From Stictocephala bisonia (lineage: Eukaryota > Arthropoda > Insecta > Hemiptera > Membracidae), in the NCBI GenBank assembly GCA_035578905.1, contig JAQJVL010000154.1, positions 1,533,177-1,597,176 on the forward strand: 64,000 nucleotides of DNA, in the 5' to 3' direction. This document shows, in pieces, positions 1 through 12,628 of this stretch. The number at the start of each line of letters is the position of its first letter. Positions within the stretch are counted from its first letter, which is position 1. Under the pieces are notes generated by a model, which worked only from the letters and a program-made list of their open reading frames with translations, made no database searches and was not told where the DNA came from. The translations under genes and the position numbers were made by a program.

Positions 1-1060
1 TTTTTATAGAAAGCTTATTACTAAAATGTACATAAATCGAGTCATTAGTTCCGTTAGTTTTTATTTAAAGAGCTTAAGAACTTGTACAGACTAAGCCGAT
101 ACAACTTTACAGAGCAATCCCAATAGATATGGTTCGGAGAACGGTTGAACATTTATTACATTCTTGCCAATTTCAATAACTATATTTTCAAAATTCATTT
201 CTTATTTATTATATTTACGTATTTTATACGTCTGAATATGAGTTTAATAAGCTGCAGACGGTTAAATACCTGATCGAGAGTGTAAAACAGGAGGACCTAT
301 TTACATTGAACTGACTTTTTTTGGTTATATTATAAAGTCAGCAAGTGTAAACTGCCTTATCTTATCTATTTATTTTTAAATATTTGTTTATTTAAACTTA
401 AATTGCCTGTTCCATAGCCCGAATGTAAGTTCATGAACTTTACTGAAGGAATGAAACACAGATGATAATCTTAGTTTGGGGTTCTAACCTTTAAATATGC
501 TGTACACATCTCCTATAAACACCAGTGGTAAAAAAAGATCGTTACAAACGATAATATGCAAATAGTAATAATAAAGAACGACTAAAAAGGAATAGGCTTG
601 CCAAGATGGTTGTCATTGGTACTGGCAAGGGATACTTTGCGATCAACAAAGGAAAGTATTTATTTTTTGTATGGATGTAAGCCTTTACCGCAAAAGGGAG
701 TTTATAACATAATAAAGGACTTATTAGGAAACTATTGTATCATCTGTAGCTATGAGTAGATTAAATACAAGCCTGGCACTTACAGTTAATTCAATGATGG
801 TAGGGAAATATGATGCCTAAAAATTCAATATATCTGAATATAAATGAATATATATTAGCTTTTGTATTTTGTTACGGTCTAACAGGATTTTAAATAAAAA
901 GGCGATTCCACTTCTGGCTACCAAATTGTTTTTTTGTGTACACTTTATAAATAACTAAATCACATACTATTAAATATATGCAAGCTTTAGTTATTACTTA
1001 GAAACAATTTTGAAACTAAAATTGATCACTAATATTTACATTAATTTATATTATTACACC
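1..1060. other. AT-rich intergenic sequence, no gene seen
   Basis: No open frame of convincing length or composition, no transposon protein similarity and no tandem array were seen on either strand. Confidence 0.5.
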
Positions 1061-1440
1061 TAGTGTCCGACAATACTCGGTATACTGCCACAAGACTGTC
1101 ACTGTCACATCCACTGGGGCTGACTCTGACACTGACTATAACTAACCCTTCACACACTGACTCTTGACTGACAGTCAGGTTGGCCGAATGGTGTCTTTAT
1201 ATGACCAGAGGTGGAAGCAAAGAAGATTCTGGAACTGACAGTGGTAATCCTGGAGAAGAATCTAGAACTTCTCGACTCCAATTTAGGAAGGGTCTCGATT
1301 CACATACAGGCGAATGATCTGCCGTTTTAGTCCTTCCTGGAATACTTGGCCCCACGAGAGGTTACCCGCGCAGGGATGGTGCGCAATAATCTAGGCGGTT
1401 CCGACGATTTCATTAAGGTATTTCCATTACCTTAATGGAC
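1061..1440. other. GC-richer island of unknown origin
   Basis: This stretch is clearly richer in G and C than its flanks but has no long open frame. It holds a GAA-nn-TTC-nn-GAA arrangement at 1222-1234, the layout of a heat-shock element, with similar half-sites at 1255-1275. It could be a decayed LTR or transposon end, or a promoter. Neither could be shown. Confidence 0.25.
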
Positions 1441-1841
1441 ATATTTTTCATTTGACAATACAAATTGAAAGAGTAAGCTTATGTGATTTTGGTGTAACTA
1501 TTTTAATTCTAATAATAAAAATATATACATTAATAGAACAGTCTATATTAAATGATATATGTGATGTTAAATTACATTGAATCCTTCATAAACCTGTGCG
1601 TACAAACACCCTGAAAGGGAATAATTCATTAACAAGACAGACTGTGGGAGTTAGACTACTCAATTAACTAGCTTCCACTCCAACTTTAGCTTCACAAACA
1701 GTTTACCAATTGAATCATTGAGTGCTAACTCAAAGCATAATCACAGCACTGGCTTTAATGGATGGCGATGTCTCTATATTCAACAAACACCATGTCAATG
1801 CTTGTATGTAAATATAACAAAACTTTGTAGTGAATAAAAGT

Positions 1842-2051
<210 letters not shown>

Positions 2052-2055
<4 letters not shown>

Positions 2056-2429
2056 CATTCTTTGAAAAAAAAAATATTAATTCTTATTACCAAGAAGCGT
2101 TGTTTACTAATCAAACAAATATAATATATAAAGCATTATTTATTTTACATTTATATCCATTATATTTTATTACACTAGTACTAGGAGAATTCAGAATCAA
2201 AATGTAAAACTAATATTGGAAAAATTCACACCCAAATAAACCGGGAACAATCCTTCACAGTCAAATAAACCTGATGGAAAAATGAATATAAATATATCCA
2301 CAAGTCCTCGATGTTCATTTTCTAACCTCCTAGCTCATCCATTACAGGAATTTATCTTTTTCGTCCTCTTCTTACCTAACCATCCATCCATCCTTACTTC
2401 TGCATCCTCTTTTTCATCTTGATAACACA
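2052..2429. other. No gene seen
   Basis: AT-rich sequence between the microsatellite and the LTR element. Nothing was recognised. Confidence 0.5.
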
Positions 2430-2434
2430 CTTCC
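2430..2434. repeat. Target-site duplication, left copy (cttcc)
   Basis: The five bases before the left LTR (cttcc) are repeated exactly after the right LTR at 7723-7727. This fixes both outer borders of the element. Five bp is usual for BEL/Pao integrases. Confidence 0.9.
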
Positions 2435-3293
2435 TGAGCGGTAAATGAGAGAGATGAGAAAATTAAATATTTATATATAAGTTGATTCGAAGGACCAGGG
2501 AATTTTTATATTAAAAAACGCCCAAAAAGTTAATGTCTATAGAAAGAGTTCGTGAATAATTTGTTGTTACAAAATGGGACAAAATGTCGAGCAATATGCT
2601 TACAAAAATAACTAAAGTTACACACATGAAATGATGAAAAACAGTACCTTGTCCAATATTCCAATTAGGTGAGGGAAGGTCCAGAGACAACCGTTGGTGA
2701 GGTGGTAGCGAGGTCCATCAATGTCTTGGAGGGAAACGCAACGAACGACAGTTCTCACTTCATTTTATCTTGAGTCTTCTTACACGAATCGCGGTAGAAC
2801 GCTTCTCGCAAAGTTCATCTGCCACGGAAGCACGCACAAAGAAGATCTTGAAGCACAAACTATGGCGGGAGTTCACACAAGAAATTAATATACAAAATAT
2901 CACACACAAAAATATTAAAAGACGTTTAAGAGTGGTTAACAGAGATTTAGAGAAACAATATAGAAAGCGCACGAGGCAGTGGGCCTCCAAAAGAGTATAT
3001 TAGAGAAGTGCGCTGTGAGAGGGACGTTACAAGACAGACTGGGGTGGCGTAAGTAAACCCCGCGTGGTGTAAAACGTTTTTAGAACAGTGCATTCCAACC
3101 AATCAGATTTCAAGACGACTGACTACGTCATATCGCCTGATTTATGTCGCTTTTAGAAAGCGTTATCCCCCTCTCTCTCTCTCTGTTGAGATATTTCAAA
3201 TTAAAAACTAAGACAACTATTTCTTAATGCTAAAGTGTTAAGACATTAAATGATATTATAAAAACTTAAAGTATAAAATATAAGTACTGAACA
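2435..3293 (-). repeat. BEL/Pao 3' LTR
   Basis: Matches 6864-7722 at a constant offset of 4,429 bp, with TG and CA termini. In element orientation this is the downstream LTR. It contains a (CT)n run at 3171-3184. The 76-77-residue open frames on both strands of each LTR are repeated with the LTR and resemble no known protein, so they are not annotated as genes. Confidence 0.95.
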
Positions 3294-3306
3294 TTCCGGC
3301 CCCCTT
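3294..3306 (-). other. Polypurine tract
   Basis: On the minus strand the 13 bases just before the 3' LTR read AAGGGGGCCGGAA. A purine-rich run abutting the 3' LTR is where plus-strand DNA synthesis is primed in LTR elements. Confidence 0.75.
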
Positions 3307-3403
3307 GAAGCATTGTAGGCTTCAACAACAAAGTCACACAATAGAAAATCACACCACACAGTTTTTTAGAGATTGGGGCACGGAACTAGAAAAGAGATTT
3401 TAG

Positions 3404-5598
3404 TCAGTGGGCAGAATGATTTTCCTTAAACGGAAGTCGAACGGTGTAGCGTCCGGTTTCATCTCGAGAGTGAGAAGTGGCGAAGTGAGCATCACATTGT
3501 TCTTCTTCTTTGGTCTTCTTCGAATATACAGGAATTTCCTCTTGAAGCCAGAACCGCTGAAGTGATGAGTGTAGATCTGCGTCGCTTGCTGAGTGTAGAG
3601 AGACATTGAGGCTCGTAGAGGTGAGAGTGGATGCGAAAGGTGCGCTGGGAGCAGTACCCAATACGACAAACCCGAAATGCGTGCCAATTACATGTGGCAT
3701 ATGCTGCCCCAGTGAGAATTGCTCATTAGTGAGTATTTTTGGAAATATACTTCCACCTAAGATAACGTCAATTCGTCCAGGTAAATGGAATGTGGGATCA
3801 GCGAGAATGTATCTCTTAGTCTTATTGTAGACTTCTGGGGCTAGAGGTACTCTGGGTAAATCCACGGTCAATTTATCTAATATTAACATTGGCTGGTCAG
3901 GAGCAATGATGAGACCAGATAGAGTGCTGATTGTGAGATGAGTTTGACCTTTTGGTTTTGCCGTGCTTTGGCTGAGGCCAGAGATGTGAGTTTGAGACTT
4001 AGTACGGCGCACTCCCAAGAGTTGAGCAGCGCGTTCGGAAATTAAATCCGTCATACTCCCTGAATCAAGTAAAGCCCTGAATACATGGGATCTACCTTCA
4101 GGAGTTTTTAGTTGTACCAGTAAGGTGCCTAATAGCACGGTGTAACAATTTGGCATAGAGGGGGGTGAATCTTGAGAAACGAGAGTCACCTGAGAATCGT
4201 TATGGTTCTCACTAGAGCGATGACGTGTACTGGAGACGTCATGAGCTGTGTTACTACGGACGGGCTGATTAGCAGCATTGCCCGAGGCAGCTTGAAAGTG
4301 TAACAATGAATGGTGTTTTTTGTAACACGTGAGACACGTGGCCTTAGATTGGCATTCCTTGAGTTCATGAGCGCCTAAGCATGAGATGCAGCGCTTATGT
4401 CTCTTGACGAGCTGATGTCGTTCTTGAGGAGTTTTGTCACGGAAAACCGTACATGAATAGACTTTATGTCCACTCTGATTACAAATGAAACATGGAGGAG
4501 GCATAGTCTTGGTTTGAGCGGAGTTAGAGTGAGTTGTGACCATTGAAACATCACTAGAGTGAAAGTTCACCCTTTTTGGCGCAGTCACCTTGTTGCGGGC
4601 GTGAGGAGGAACATAGGTAGAAGCCTTTACCTGCGGAACGTTATGAATATTGGCATCTTCAGTTTGGCTGCATTCAGTGTTCAAAAATGTTATTATTTCT
4701 TTGACTTCCGGTAACGAGTGAGCAGACACATCATTCGAAGAGGTTGACCGGGAAGCTTCCAGCTTTTTTCGTAAGTCGGAATCCATACGTCGGAGGATGA
4801 GAGCAGAGAGGAGCGGATTGTTTTCACCTACGTCACAATGTAAAGCTTTCAATGCCTGAGAGTGTTCTGTATATTGATTGACAAATAGTCTGAGACCCTT
4901 GATTGAGGACGAACTAGTTTGAGGCAGGTCCAGTAACTGGTTCAAATGGAGAGTTTGTAACCTCCGGGAATTATGGTAGCGATCCCGTAAGAGGTCGTAT
5001 GCTATTAAGTAATTAGCAGAGGTTAGATTGAGTCCTTTAATTAGGTTTAAGGGTTCGCCGCTCAAAACGCTCAATAAGTACTGAAACTTCATTACTGCAC
5101 TAAGACTGGCATTACGGTGAATGGTTGTATCAAATAAATTGATAAAGGAAGTCCAAGTCAGAAGATCGCCAGAGAATTTTTGTAATTCTAATTTTGGCAG
5201 ACGGACCTGAGAGACACTAGAGACCTGAGGAGTCGTACTGACGTCACTCAAAGCCGAGGGTGTTTTGGGTTCTTCGACTGGAAGTAGCGTTTCGATTATA
5301 CCAAGAATATGAGCGTAGACCTCGTTAATAGAGTCCTGATCTTCCGCTAAGACTTCGTCTTCAATGGCCTCATCATCCGTTAGATTTAAGGCTCGTTGCA
5401 GGTTAGCCTCAAAATCAGCTTTCTTTTTCTTGACTTCATTAGAGATGGTTGATAAGCTCTTCAGTTGAGCAGGCGTAAGAAGCTCCTTTGCGTAGCGAAT
5501 TCTTCAACTTGAGTTTTTATTTTAGCGAAGTGCGTTTTAGTTAACGCTGTGAGACGAGTATAGAGAGCCGCCTTGAAATCAGAAACTTTAGGAGCCAT
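3404..5598 (-). pseudogene. BEL/Pao gag-protease, frameshifted and truncated
   Basis: A Gag-protease polyprotein fragment. The likely start is the MAPKVSDF methionine at 5598. That frame stops at 5461, and the main frame opens just after a stop at 5506-5504 and runs to 3404, so a one-base indel lies near 5500. In the main frame, numbered from 5251, residues about 18-170 resemble the DUF1759 Gag region of BEL/Pao elements. Three Cys/His motifs follow: CX2CX4HX4C at 254-267, CX2CX3HX4C at 288-300, and a CX2CX3HX4H form at 306-318. The retropepsin motif LLDSGSMTDLIS has its catalytic Asp at 396. The frame ends soon after RYTVRLPFKEN, where polymerase should begin, so the deletion starts there. 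Gag would package element RNA and the protease would cut the polyprotein. Family assignment is firm; function is lost or only partial. Confidence 0.9.
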
Positions 5599-6854
5599 TT
5601 TGAATTTTTCAGATACAGTAAGTAGTAAAACAAAATTAAATGTAGATATGAAATACAAGACACTATTGTGAGCAGAGCACTAAGTCGCTAAATACATTTT
5701 TCCATATTTTATTTATATCTATTTTGACTTATTTACTACAGTATTAAAATATCGGCAGAGACATTACAAATTATTTTGCAATAAGAACAATAAACAAACA
5801 AATAAATAAGAGATTCAAAGTGTGAGGTAAGCTTAATCTGCAATGTTATAACAATTGCAGTCTTGATTGGTTCCACTGAGAACTTTGCTTTGATAGCTAG
5901 ATTTGTTAGTAGCAATGTGTGTGAACACTAGAGAGCAAGGAAAAAGTATAAATTTTATTTTCATTGAGAGATCAGAGAACTAATTATTTTTAGTTAATTA
6001 GCTTCCAATAAGCTTATGGTAATAACACATTAGAGAGAGACATGATAAATAGCTAATTCTTGCTTATTTCAGAGAGAGTGTACAAAACTATAAATGTACA
6101 TAACTAGTTTTGTATAGTTAGTTAATTAATTATTAATTCAGCACAAATACAATAAATATGAATTAGGTAATTAGCTAAACAAAATTTGTTTACCCTAGCA
6201 GAGAAATGTGTGTTTAATAAAGCTTAACTGCTTTACCAAAAGAGACTTAAACTAGACTAATTGACTATACACAATAAAAGACAATAGTTGACCTCACAAA
6301 AAAGAATGAAAAGCAATATATTGTACAATAAAAAGCCGTATAGAACACCTTTTGTATTTAATTAGCCTTCAAATGCTAATTAGAAAAATAGAATAAAAGA
6401 TAATAATTTAATTTAAGATTAAATATATATAAGCTTATTTACATAAATGAATTAACTAGCCATTGCTAAAATCCTTATAATGAGAAGCATTGACTAATGC
6501 TAGTGACTACCACATGATATGTGAGTAGCGTACTGTCAATAAAGTAAACAAACAGGAGTTGACAACTGTCAGCGCATGCGCTATAGAGCGGATGTGCTGC
6601 AGACAGCCTGAGAGAGAGTGAGGGGTTGGAAAAATCAATACTGCGTACCTCGAATCGGCACGCTTCGGAGAAGTTCGTGATTCTCCGTAAGCAGTGCGCC
6701 TGTTATTGGGCTAGGGGCGTGGCCTTCGCGAACTGCAAAGAAAGACAACAATTGCAAATGGCGAAAACTGAAGTGAATCGTGCTTTCTATTATCCACAAA
6801 TTAGAGTTTCTGTATTTCCAAAGAACTGTATCCTAGAAATCCGGTTCGAAATGA
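5599..6854 (-). other. BEL/Pao untranslated leader
   Basis: About 1.26 kb lies between the gag start and the primer-binding-site region. It is AT-rich for most of its length and GC-richer at 6555-6740, next to the 5' LTR. No convincing open frame was seen. It probably holds the packaging signal, but no structure was identified. Confidence 0.6.
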
Positions 6855-6857
6855 CCA
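6841..6857 (-). other. Candidate tRNA primer-binding site
   Basis: On the minus strand a TGG trinucleotide lies six bases inside the 5' LTR and is followed by TCATTTCGAACCGG. TGG pairs with the CCA end of a tRNA, and this is the expected place. The primer tRNA could not be identified. Confidence 0.55.
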
Positions 6858-6863
6858 ATACTA

Positions 6864-7722
6864 TGAGCGGTAAATGAGAGAGATGAGAAAATTAAATATT
6901 TATATATAAGTTGATTCGAAGGACCAGGGAATTTTTATATTAAAAAACGCCCAAAAAGTTAATGTCTATAGAAAGAGTTCGTGGATAATTTGTTGTTACA
7001 AAATGGGACAAAATGTCGAGCAATATGCTTACAAAAATAACTAAAGTTACACACATGAAATGATGAAAAACAGTACCTTGTCCAATATTCCAATTAGGTG
7101 AGGGAAGGTCCAGAGACAACCGTTGGTGAGGTGGTAGCGAGGTCCATCAATGTCTTGGAGGGAAACGCAACGAACGACAGTTCTCACTTCATTTTATCTT
7201 GAGTCTTCTTACACGAATCGCGGTAGAACGCTTCTCGCAAAGTTCATCTGCCACGGAAGCACGCACAAAGAAGATCTTGAAGCACAAACTATGGCGGGAG
7301 TTCACACAAGAAATTAATATACAAAATATCACACACAAAAATATTAAAAGACGTTTAAGAGTGGTTAACAGAGATTTAGAGAAACAATATAGAAAGCGCA
7401 CGAGGCAGAGGGCCTCCAAAAGAGTATATTAGAGAAGTGCGCTGTGAGAGGGACGTTACAAGACAGACTGGGGTGGCGTAAGTAAACCCCGCGTGGTGTA
7501 AAACGTTTTTAGAACAGTGCATTCCAACCAATCAGATTTCAAGACGACTGACTACGTCATATCGCCTGATTTATGTCGCTTTTAGAAAGCGTTATCCCCC
7601 TCTCTCTCTCTCTGTTAAGATATTTCAAATTAAAAACTAAGACAACTATTTCTTAATGCTAAAGTGTTAAGACATTAAATGATATTATAAAAACTTAAAG
7701 TATAAAATATAAGTACTGAACA
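6864..7722 (-). repeat. BEL/Pao 5' LTR
   Basis: Near-identical partner of 2435-3293. In element orientation this is the promoter-bearing LTR. Its terminal CA is followed by the second copy of the cttcc target duplication (7723-7727). Confidence 0.95.
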
Positions 7723-7727
7723 CTTCC

Positions 7728-8399
7728 GTTGTCTAAATAATGGACGGTATCAAAAAATGTATTCCCTCTGTTGTTAAATAATTTTTTCTCACACAATAGA
7801 AATGTAGTCTTATCACAAATATAAATATATATTTAATTTTCTTTGATATCACTACGATAAATGTAATTCAATTCAGGAATAGTTAACTATTCCTTTAACA
7901 ATATAAATGATAATTACATTTTCTTTCTTTTAATGACATTTAACAAGTTAACTAGTAAACATTACTCTTTAACTGTTGTTTATTGAGATTAAAATCTTAT
8001 TAATAATGTATAGAATAAACACTTTATTATGCTTTTACGAATTATTCTATTTCATGCAACAATACAGCCAAAACCCCAATTACATTGAAGCAAACAATTT
8101 AACATTTTTAATCCATTAAAAATTTCATCGAACCAGGCAGTGTCTATACACTATTAAAAATATTAATAAACAAGCACTAGATATTTACAAGTTACAAGGG
8201 CCAAGAACAAAATAAATATTTTATAAATAAATAATAAACTGTTAATAAATATGCAGTAATAAGTAACAAGTATAATAAATATGTAACAAATAATAATCCA
8301 AATAAACTAATTAGTAAACAGTTATAATTAATATATAACAAAAATGATGAATATGAAATAAATAATGACAAATATATAAATAATATTTAATAAATATAA
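7728..8399. other. AT-rich sequence, no gene seen
   Basis: Rich in loose, imperfect TAATAAATA-type repeats from about 8200. No coding signal. Confidence 0.5.
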
Positions 8400-8500
8400 A
8401 TAGGTAGTAAGTAACAGAATATAATTGCTAAGGTTAGGTGGTAGAGAAGACTATCCAGTCCTAACCTCACCTTAAAAATAAAGTCGTTTTTCATTTCATT
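8400..8500 (+). repeat. Retroelement-like 3' tail, copy 1
   Basis: Contains a hairpin-forming GGTTAGG...CCTAACC pair (8432-8467), followed by CTCACC and an AATAAA-like run. A similar block recurs at 34515-34600. A conserved hairpin next to an A-rich end suits the 3' end of a LINE or SINE. No protein-coding part is attached. Confidence 0.4.
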
Positions 8501-9844
8501 TCGCAATGTAAATAGATTGGCAATAAATATTCAAAAACAAAAAAACAATGCAAAATGAACACTAATATCTTGTTTTTTTATTTAGTTAAAAATAACATTA
8601 TTTTGCTACAGAAATAAAAAGAAACATTTTTAAACTTAGTTCCATATTAAATAACTCGTTGAAAAAAAAATAAAATTATCTTATTATTATCTATATTCTC
8701 TGCTTGTATATTGATATCATTTTTCACGAAAACGGATAATACGGTTTTTTAAAGTGAACAAATAATTGTCTTGACTGCATTTATTACGGTTTTCTTTTTT
8801 TCCTGATAAGCTTGATGAGTCTTTATGAGACCCCTCTGAACATTTTATAAAACTAAAGTGGTATGATAAGCACGTTTTTAAAACAAACAATTGCATGACT
8901 TACTTATGTTACCTAAATACGTTGAGAATATTATAGACAAATTTTACTTCATTTAAAACGAACCATTTTGAAATTTCAACATAAACAACATTTAAATCAA
9001 ATTTGATTTATAAAACAAATGTCTTAAGTAAAACATTTTTAATTGTTAAAAAATACTATTAAAAATTGTAATTTAGACGAAATTGTAATTGTTTCTAATA
9101 TGCCCGAACAAAATTATAAAAAGTTCTGTCGTTAATATTGAAAACAATTTCAGCTTTGGTCTGAAACTCTAAATATTCCAACGACTCTTTTTTAGTTGTT
9201 TCAAGAAAATAAGTTTAGGAAATGTTTGTTATACCAAATATTGAATGATTTTTACAATATACAATTGTATATTTTTGGGCCTAAAGTATATCAAATACTT
9301 TGTATCAAGAATGTTAATATTGAAGTCGATAACATTCGCATAAAGCTGCATATGGAATCACTGATTCATAAAAGCTCTACGAATATTAGTTATACTCTTA
9401 GAAATTTGTATATATAATATGTTTATTTAACAATAAAAAATTCAAAAAAAATCTGTTCTTAAACTTAGAAGAAAGTCATCCCAATAGCAGTTAAAGTGGT
9501 ATATTTTGTAATAATTTAATACTTCAATGCTAGTGAGGATAGGCATTTTTAATATTTTTGGCTTAGCATTGTTATCTATATAAAATAAAATCCAAAGAAA
9601 ATAAAAAATTCCCTCGAAAAATAATTTGTAAGAAAGGCCTTCTACGATTGAAACTAGATTACACCAGTTACAATCCTTACTTCCAGGATTCGTGACTGCG
9701 TGTCTAGGATATGTCGCGTGTATATTTAATTGCCACATGCACACCCCTTTCATGGCCTACTATTATTGCACTAGTGAAGTGATTTGTTCCTTGAACTTTA
9801 ACTGCAATTAATAGTAGTAATTTTATGGCTTGACTTACCTGCAA
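8501..9844. other. AT-rich sequence, no gene seen
   Basis: Open frames at 9196-9417 (plus) and 9442-9753 (minus) have low-complexity composition and no recognisable motif. They are treated as chance frames. Confidence 0.5.
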
Positions 9845-10235
9845 TGTGGCATACTAATGTAATCCAGCTACTAAGGGGTGAAGTATTGAGAAGATTGTAG
9901 GCAATGAGTTCTGTTCTCAGTCCTCTTACCACCAACATGATGATTATTGACGTTGACACTACTTGACCTTACTCATGTACTGTTGTATAGTGCTGTAATC
10001 CAGCTACTTTGGGTGAAGTGTGAGGAGTTTGTAGGAAATGAGTTCTGTTCTCAGTCCTCTTACCACCAACATGTGATTATTGACGTTGACACTACTTGAC
10101 CTTACTCATGTACTGTTGTATAGTGCTGTAATCCAGCTACTTTGGGTGAAGTGTGAGGACATTGTAGGCAATGAGTTCTGTTATCAGTCCTCTTACAACC
10201 AACATGATGATTATAGACGTTGACACTACTTTTTA
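9845..10235 (+). repeat. 134-bp tandem array derived from SINE-like family B
   Basis: Just under three units. The anchor AATCCAGCTAC occurs at 9861, 9997 and 10130, giving spacings of 136 and 133 bp. Each unit matches the head of the dispersed family B (28286-28701 and others, read on the minus strand), including GTGCTGTAATCCAGCTAC and the TCAGTCCTCTTA block. The array therefore arose by tandem duplication within one copy of that repeat. Confidence 0.8.
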
Positions 10236-11214
10236 TGTAGGGAGTACGTCCTAAGAACAACTGACGTACAGAGTATTTAAGGAAGTATTAAAAATTCATC
10301 TTTGTATAAATAACTAAGTATAACAGATTTTTACGTGTTATTTAAAAAATTTTTTTATAATTGTTGTAGTTCCAATTTTGATTATTATTGCCTTGAAGAA
10401 AGATTGATTAAAATAAAGAGCTACAAATTCAATATATAATACCATATTTTAATAATTCCTAACATTTAACTGGTCTAGACAGTTTGATAAAACTTAAGTA
10501 TGAAACAGTCTGTAAAATATTCTGTTCAGGAGGGTTGCTTGGTCGGTCAAAAGATTCTCACTTTTGGTGTGAAAAGTTTAACATTTCTAACGATGAAACT
10601 TTTCATCGTTTGAAGAAAGTTATGTAATGAGATGTTAGTCTTTCTGTTTTGTAGAGTTTTTGACGTATCTATACGCAGTAAAGTATATTTACATACTACG
10701 AAGTGAACTTTATAACATATATATAATTCCTAATTTAATTAATTGAAAAAAAAAACAAGAACTTTTTGATAGTGATACTGAACCACTTATCCTTAAATGT
10801 GACATCATATTAACAAGATTTAACAATAATATATGGATTTATTTTAAGGAATAGAAATATTTTTAAAGATTTGTTGTTTATTTAACTCTCAAACTGGCAT
10901 CACCCGAAATTTAGACGATGCTGGATATGGGGAATAATTACATTGTATTAAAAAACACGAGGTGCTGATATTGATGTAATTCATGTAACACTGAAAAGAG
11001 TGAAAGACGTAGTTTATTTTATTGTATTATGTTGGTAGCCCTGACATAAACAGTGAGGCGGAAAATTTCGGTTACATTTCTGTATTGCTCTTGTTGTAGT
11101 CTATATTATAAATGATCTATAAAGATAATTTTGGTGGATATGCTTCGAACGGTAAAATTAACACCTATTTTGACTGGTTCAGCTTTAAATGATTTTTAAC
11201 TCCGAATTAAATTG
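10236..11214. other. AT-rich sequence, no gene seen
   Basis: One short perfect-stem hairpin (AACGATGAAA / TTTTCATCGTT) lies near 10587-10608. Nothing else was recognised. Confidence 0.5.
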
Positions 11215-12270
11215 AATAATGAATAATGATCTTTATTCACAACATCTTGACAACTAAACGAACATAAAACTTAAGTGAATAATACTAACCACTGTTTCCT
11301 GTAGTGTGGTTAGTGAATAAAAATAATAATAATAAAATAAATTAACAAATAACTCAGTCCAGTCTCTATTAGTATTACAGTCTTATATATATTTAGAAAG
11401 GCATTCTGTAGCGTTCATTAAATTTAAACTACAACTAAAATAACAGTATTTGATAATTAAATTATAATTAATATTTGACAGTACATAAACTAATATTTCC
11501 TATAATTTATTCTAAGTTAATGCCTGGCTCGTGTATAGTGTATAACCAGTTCTTTACCTTGTGGCGAAATTCCTTATTGTTGTTACTTTCTTTAATGTTT
11601 CATGGCAATTCATTGAAATAGTGTGGGCCTAAGTAACTAAAAGATCGTTTGAAGTTAAACAATAAATTAATTACTTTTAATAAAAAGTTGAACATTTTGT
11701 TTACTTTGGGTTTGATAAATAATCTGTTCTTGTTACTTCTCATATCGTGATGAATTCTGGTTGAGCATCTATTGCAACTTTTTTATGTATATAATAATTT
11801 TAATGTTTTATAGATGAATAAATTTTGTATGGGAAATATTTTTAACAAATACAATAATGGTAAAGAAGAGTCTCTTGAATTTGCTTTCAAGATTATTCAA
11901 ATAAATTTATTTTGACTAGTTCTAATAGTATTTATTGTTGTTTTACAAGTTCCCCCAACAAATAATGTCGTATTGTATCTTTGAATGAATCAGAACATAG
12001 AACAGAGTTCGCAGTAAATTTACATTACAAAAGTTTCTAAGAAAGTAAATTTTCTTAAATTAAATCTAGTTTTATTTATTAAATCATAAATATGTTTTTT
12101 CCAGGACATTTTGCTGCCTAAAGTTAACCCTAAATATTTAAAGATAGGGACTTACTCAACATCACTACAGCCACACGACTCACCTTCACAATCAAATTCA
12201 TGATAAACTATAGGGTTTGCGAATCTAAAGCCGGTCATCTGAAAGTTAACAAATTTAGTTTTTTTACATT
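11215..12270 (-). mobile_element. Old LINE 3' half, heavily mutated
   Basis: Read on the minus strand, short blocks from the C-terminal part of a non-LTR reverse transcriptase appear in order: FKYLGLTLGSKMSWKKHI from about 12150, HDMRSNKNRLFIKP near 11750, FKRSFSYLGPHYFNELP near 11640-11600, and KEFRHKVKNWL near 11560. Stops and shifts lie between them. The 3' end near 11215 reads GAATAAAGAT and then repeats ATTATTC. A short tandem repeat instead of poly(A) is usual in CR1-type LINEs and resembles the end of the fresher LINE at 53202. This is a dead, 5'-truncated copy. Confidence 0.75.
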
Positions 12271-12420
12271 AACATGACCGCGAAATGTTCAAATCATCAG
12301 CTGGAGATTTAATTCATTTTCGTTGGAGGATAACAAGTTTTTATTGTATTTAAAATTTACATTCTATGTAACGTTTTACAATCCCAAAATTTCATTTAAT
12401 TGACAGTTAAAGAAGGTTAT

Positions 12421-12628
12421 TTTACCTGGCAAAGCGCTCTCTAACATCACCTATGGACTAACAATGTATAGGTGACTTCTACACCACCACAATATACCGA
12501 GCATGCAGGCTGCGTGCCAAGACAAGATCTCTGCCAGTCACCCATCCAAGAAACAGCCACGCTCGCTATTGCTTGACTGTACTATCTTGCGAGAATGTCG
12601 CAATACCACAGTTAAGACCACTGGCTAA
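12421..12628 (-). mobile_element. 5S-rRNA-like SINE, copy 1
   Basis: Homologous to 31861-32084 and to 45693-45830 (opposite strand). On the minus strand 12579-12535 carries a block (CAAGCA, GAGCGTGGCT, then TTGGATGGGTGAC) that parallels the internal control region of 5S rRNA: TTAAGCAGCGTCGGGCG, then ACTTAGATGGGGGACCG. SINEs with a 5S-derived promoter (SINE3 class) are known. The rest of the unit shows no 5S similarity. The family grouping is firm; the 5S origin is an inference from the block. Confidence 0.6.

Larger units (their letters stand above)
2435..7722 (-). mobile_element. BEL/Pao LTR retrotransposon, internally deleted
   Basis: A 5,288-bp element on the minus strand with two 859-bp LTRs that begin TG and end CA, a 5-bp target duplication, a primer-binding-site candidate, a polypurine tract and a gag-protease frame. 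The interior is only about 3.6 kb. The coding part stops just after the protease, so reverse transcriptase, RNase H and integrase are absent. By eye the two LTRs differ at only three positions (near 2552/6981, 2978/7407 and 3188/7617), so the copy is young. Since it lacks polymerase and integrase, it was presumably mobilised by a full-length relative, or it was deleted after insertion. Confidence 0.93.

Noticed and set aside
2760..3003. 76-77-residue open frames on both strands, repeated at 7189-7432
   Set aside because: They lie inside the LTRs and repeat only because the LTR does. No family resemblance.
8432..8475. GGTTAGG/CCTAACC as telomeric TTAGG repeat
   Set aside because: Only a single hairpin pair, not a tandem array, and the same block recurs at 34527 as part of a dispersed repeat.
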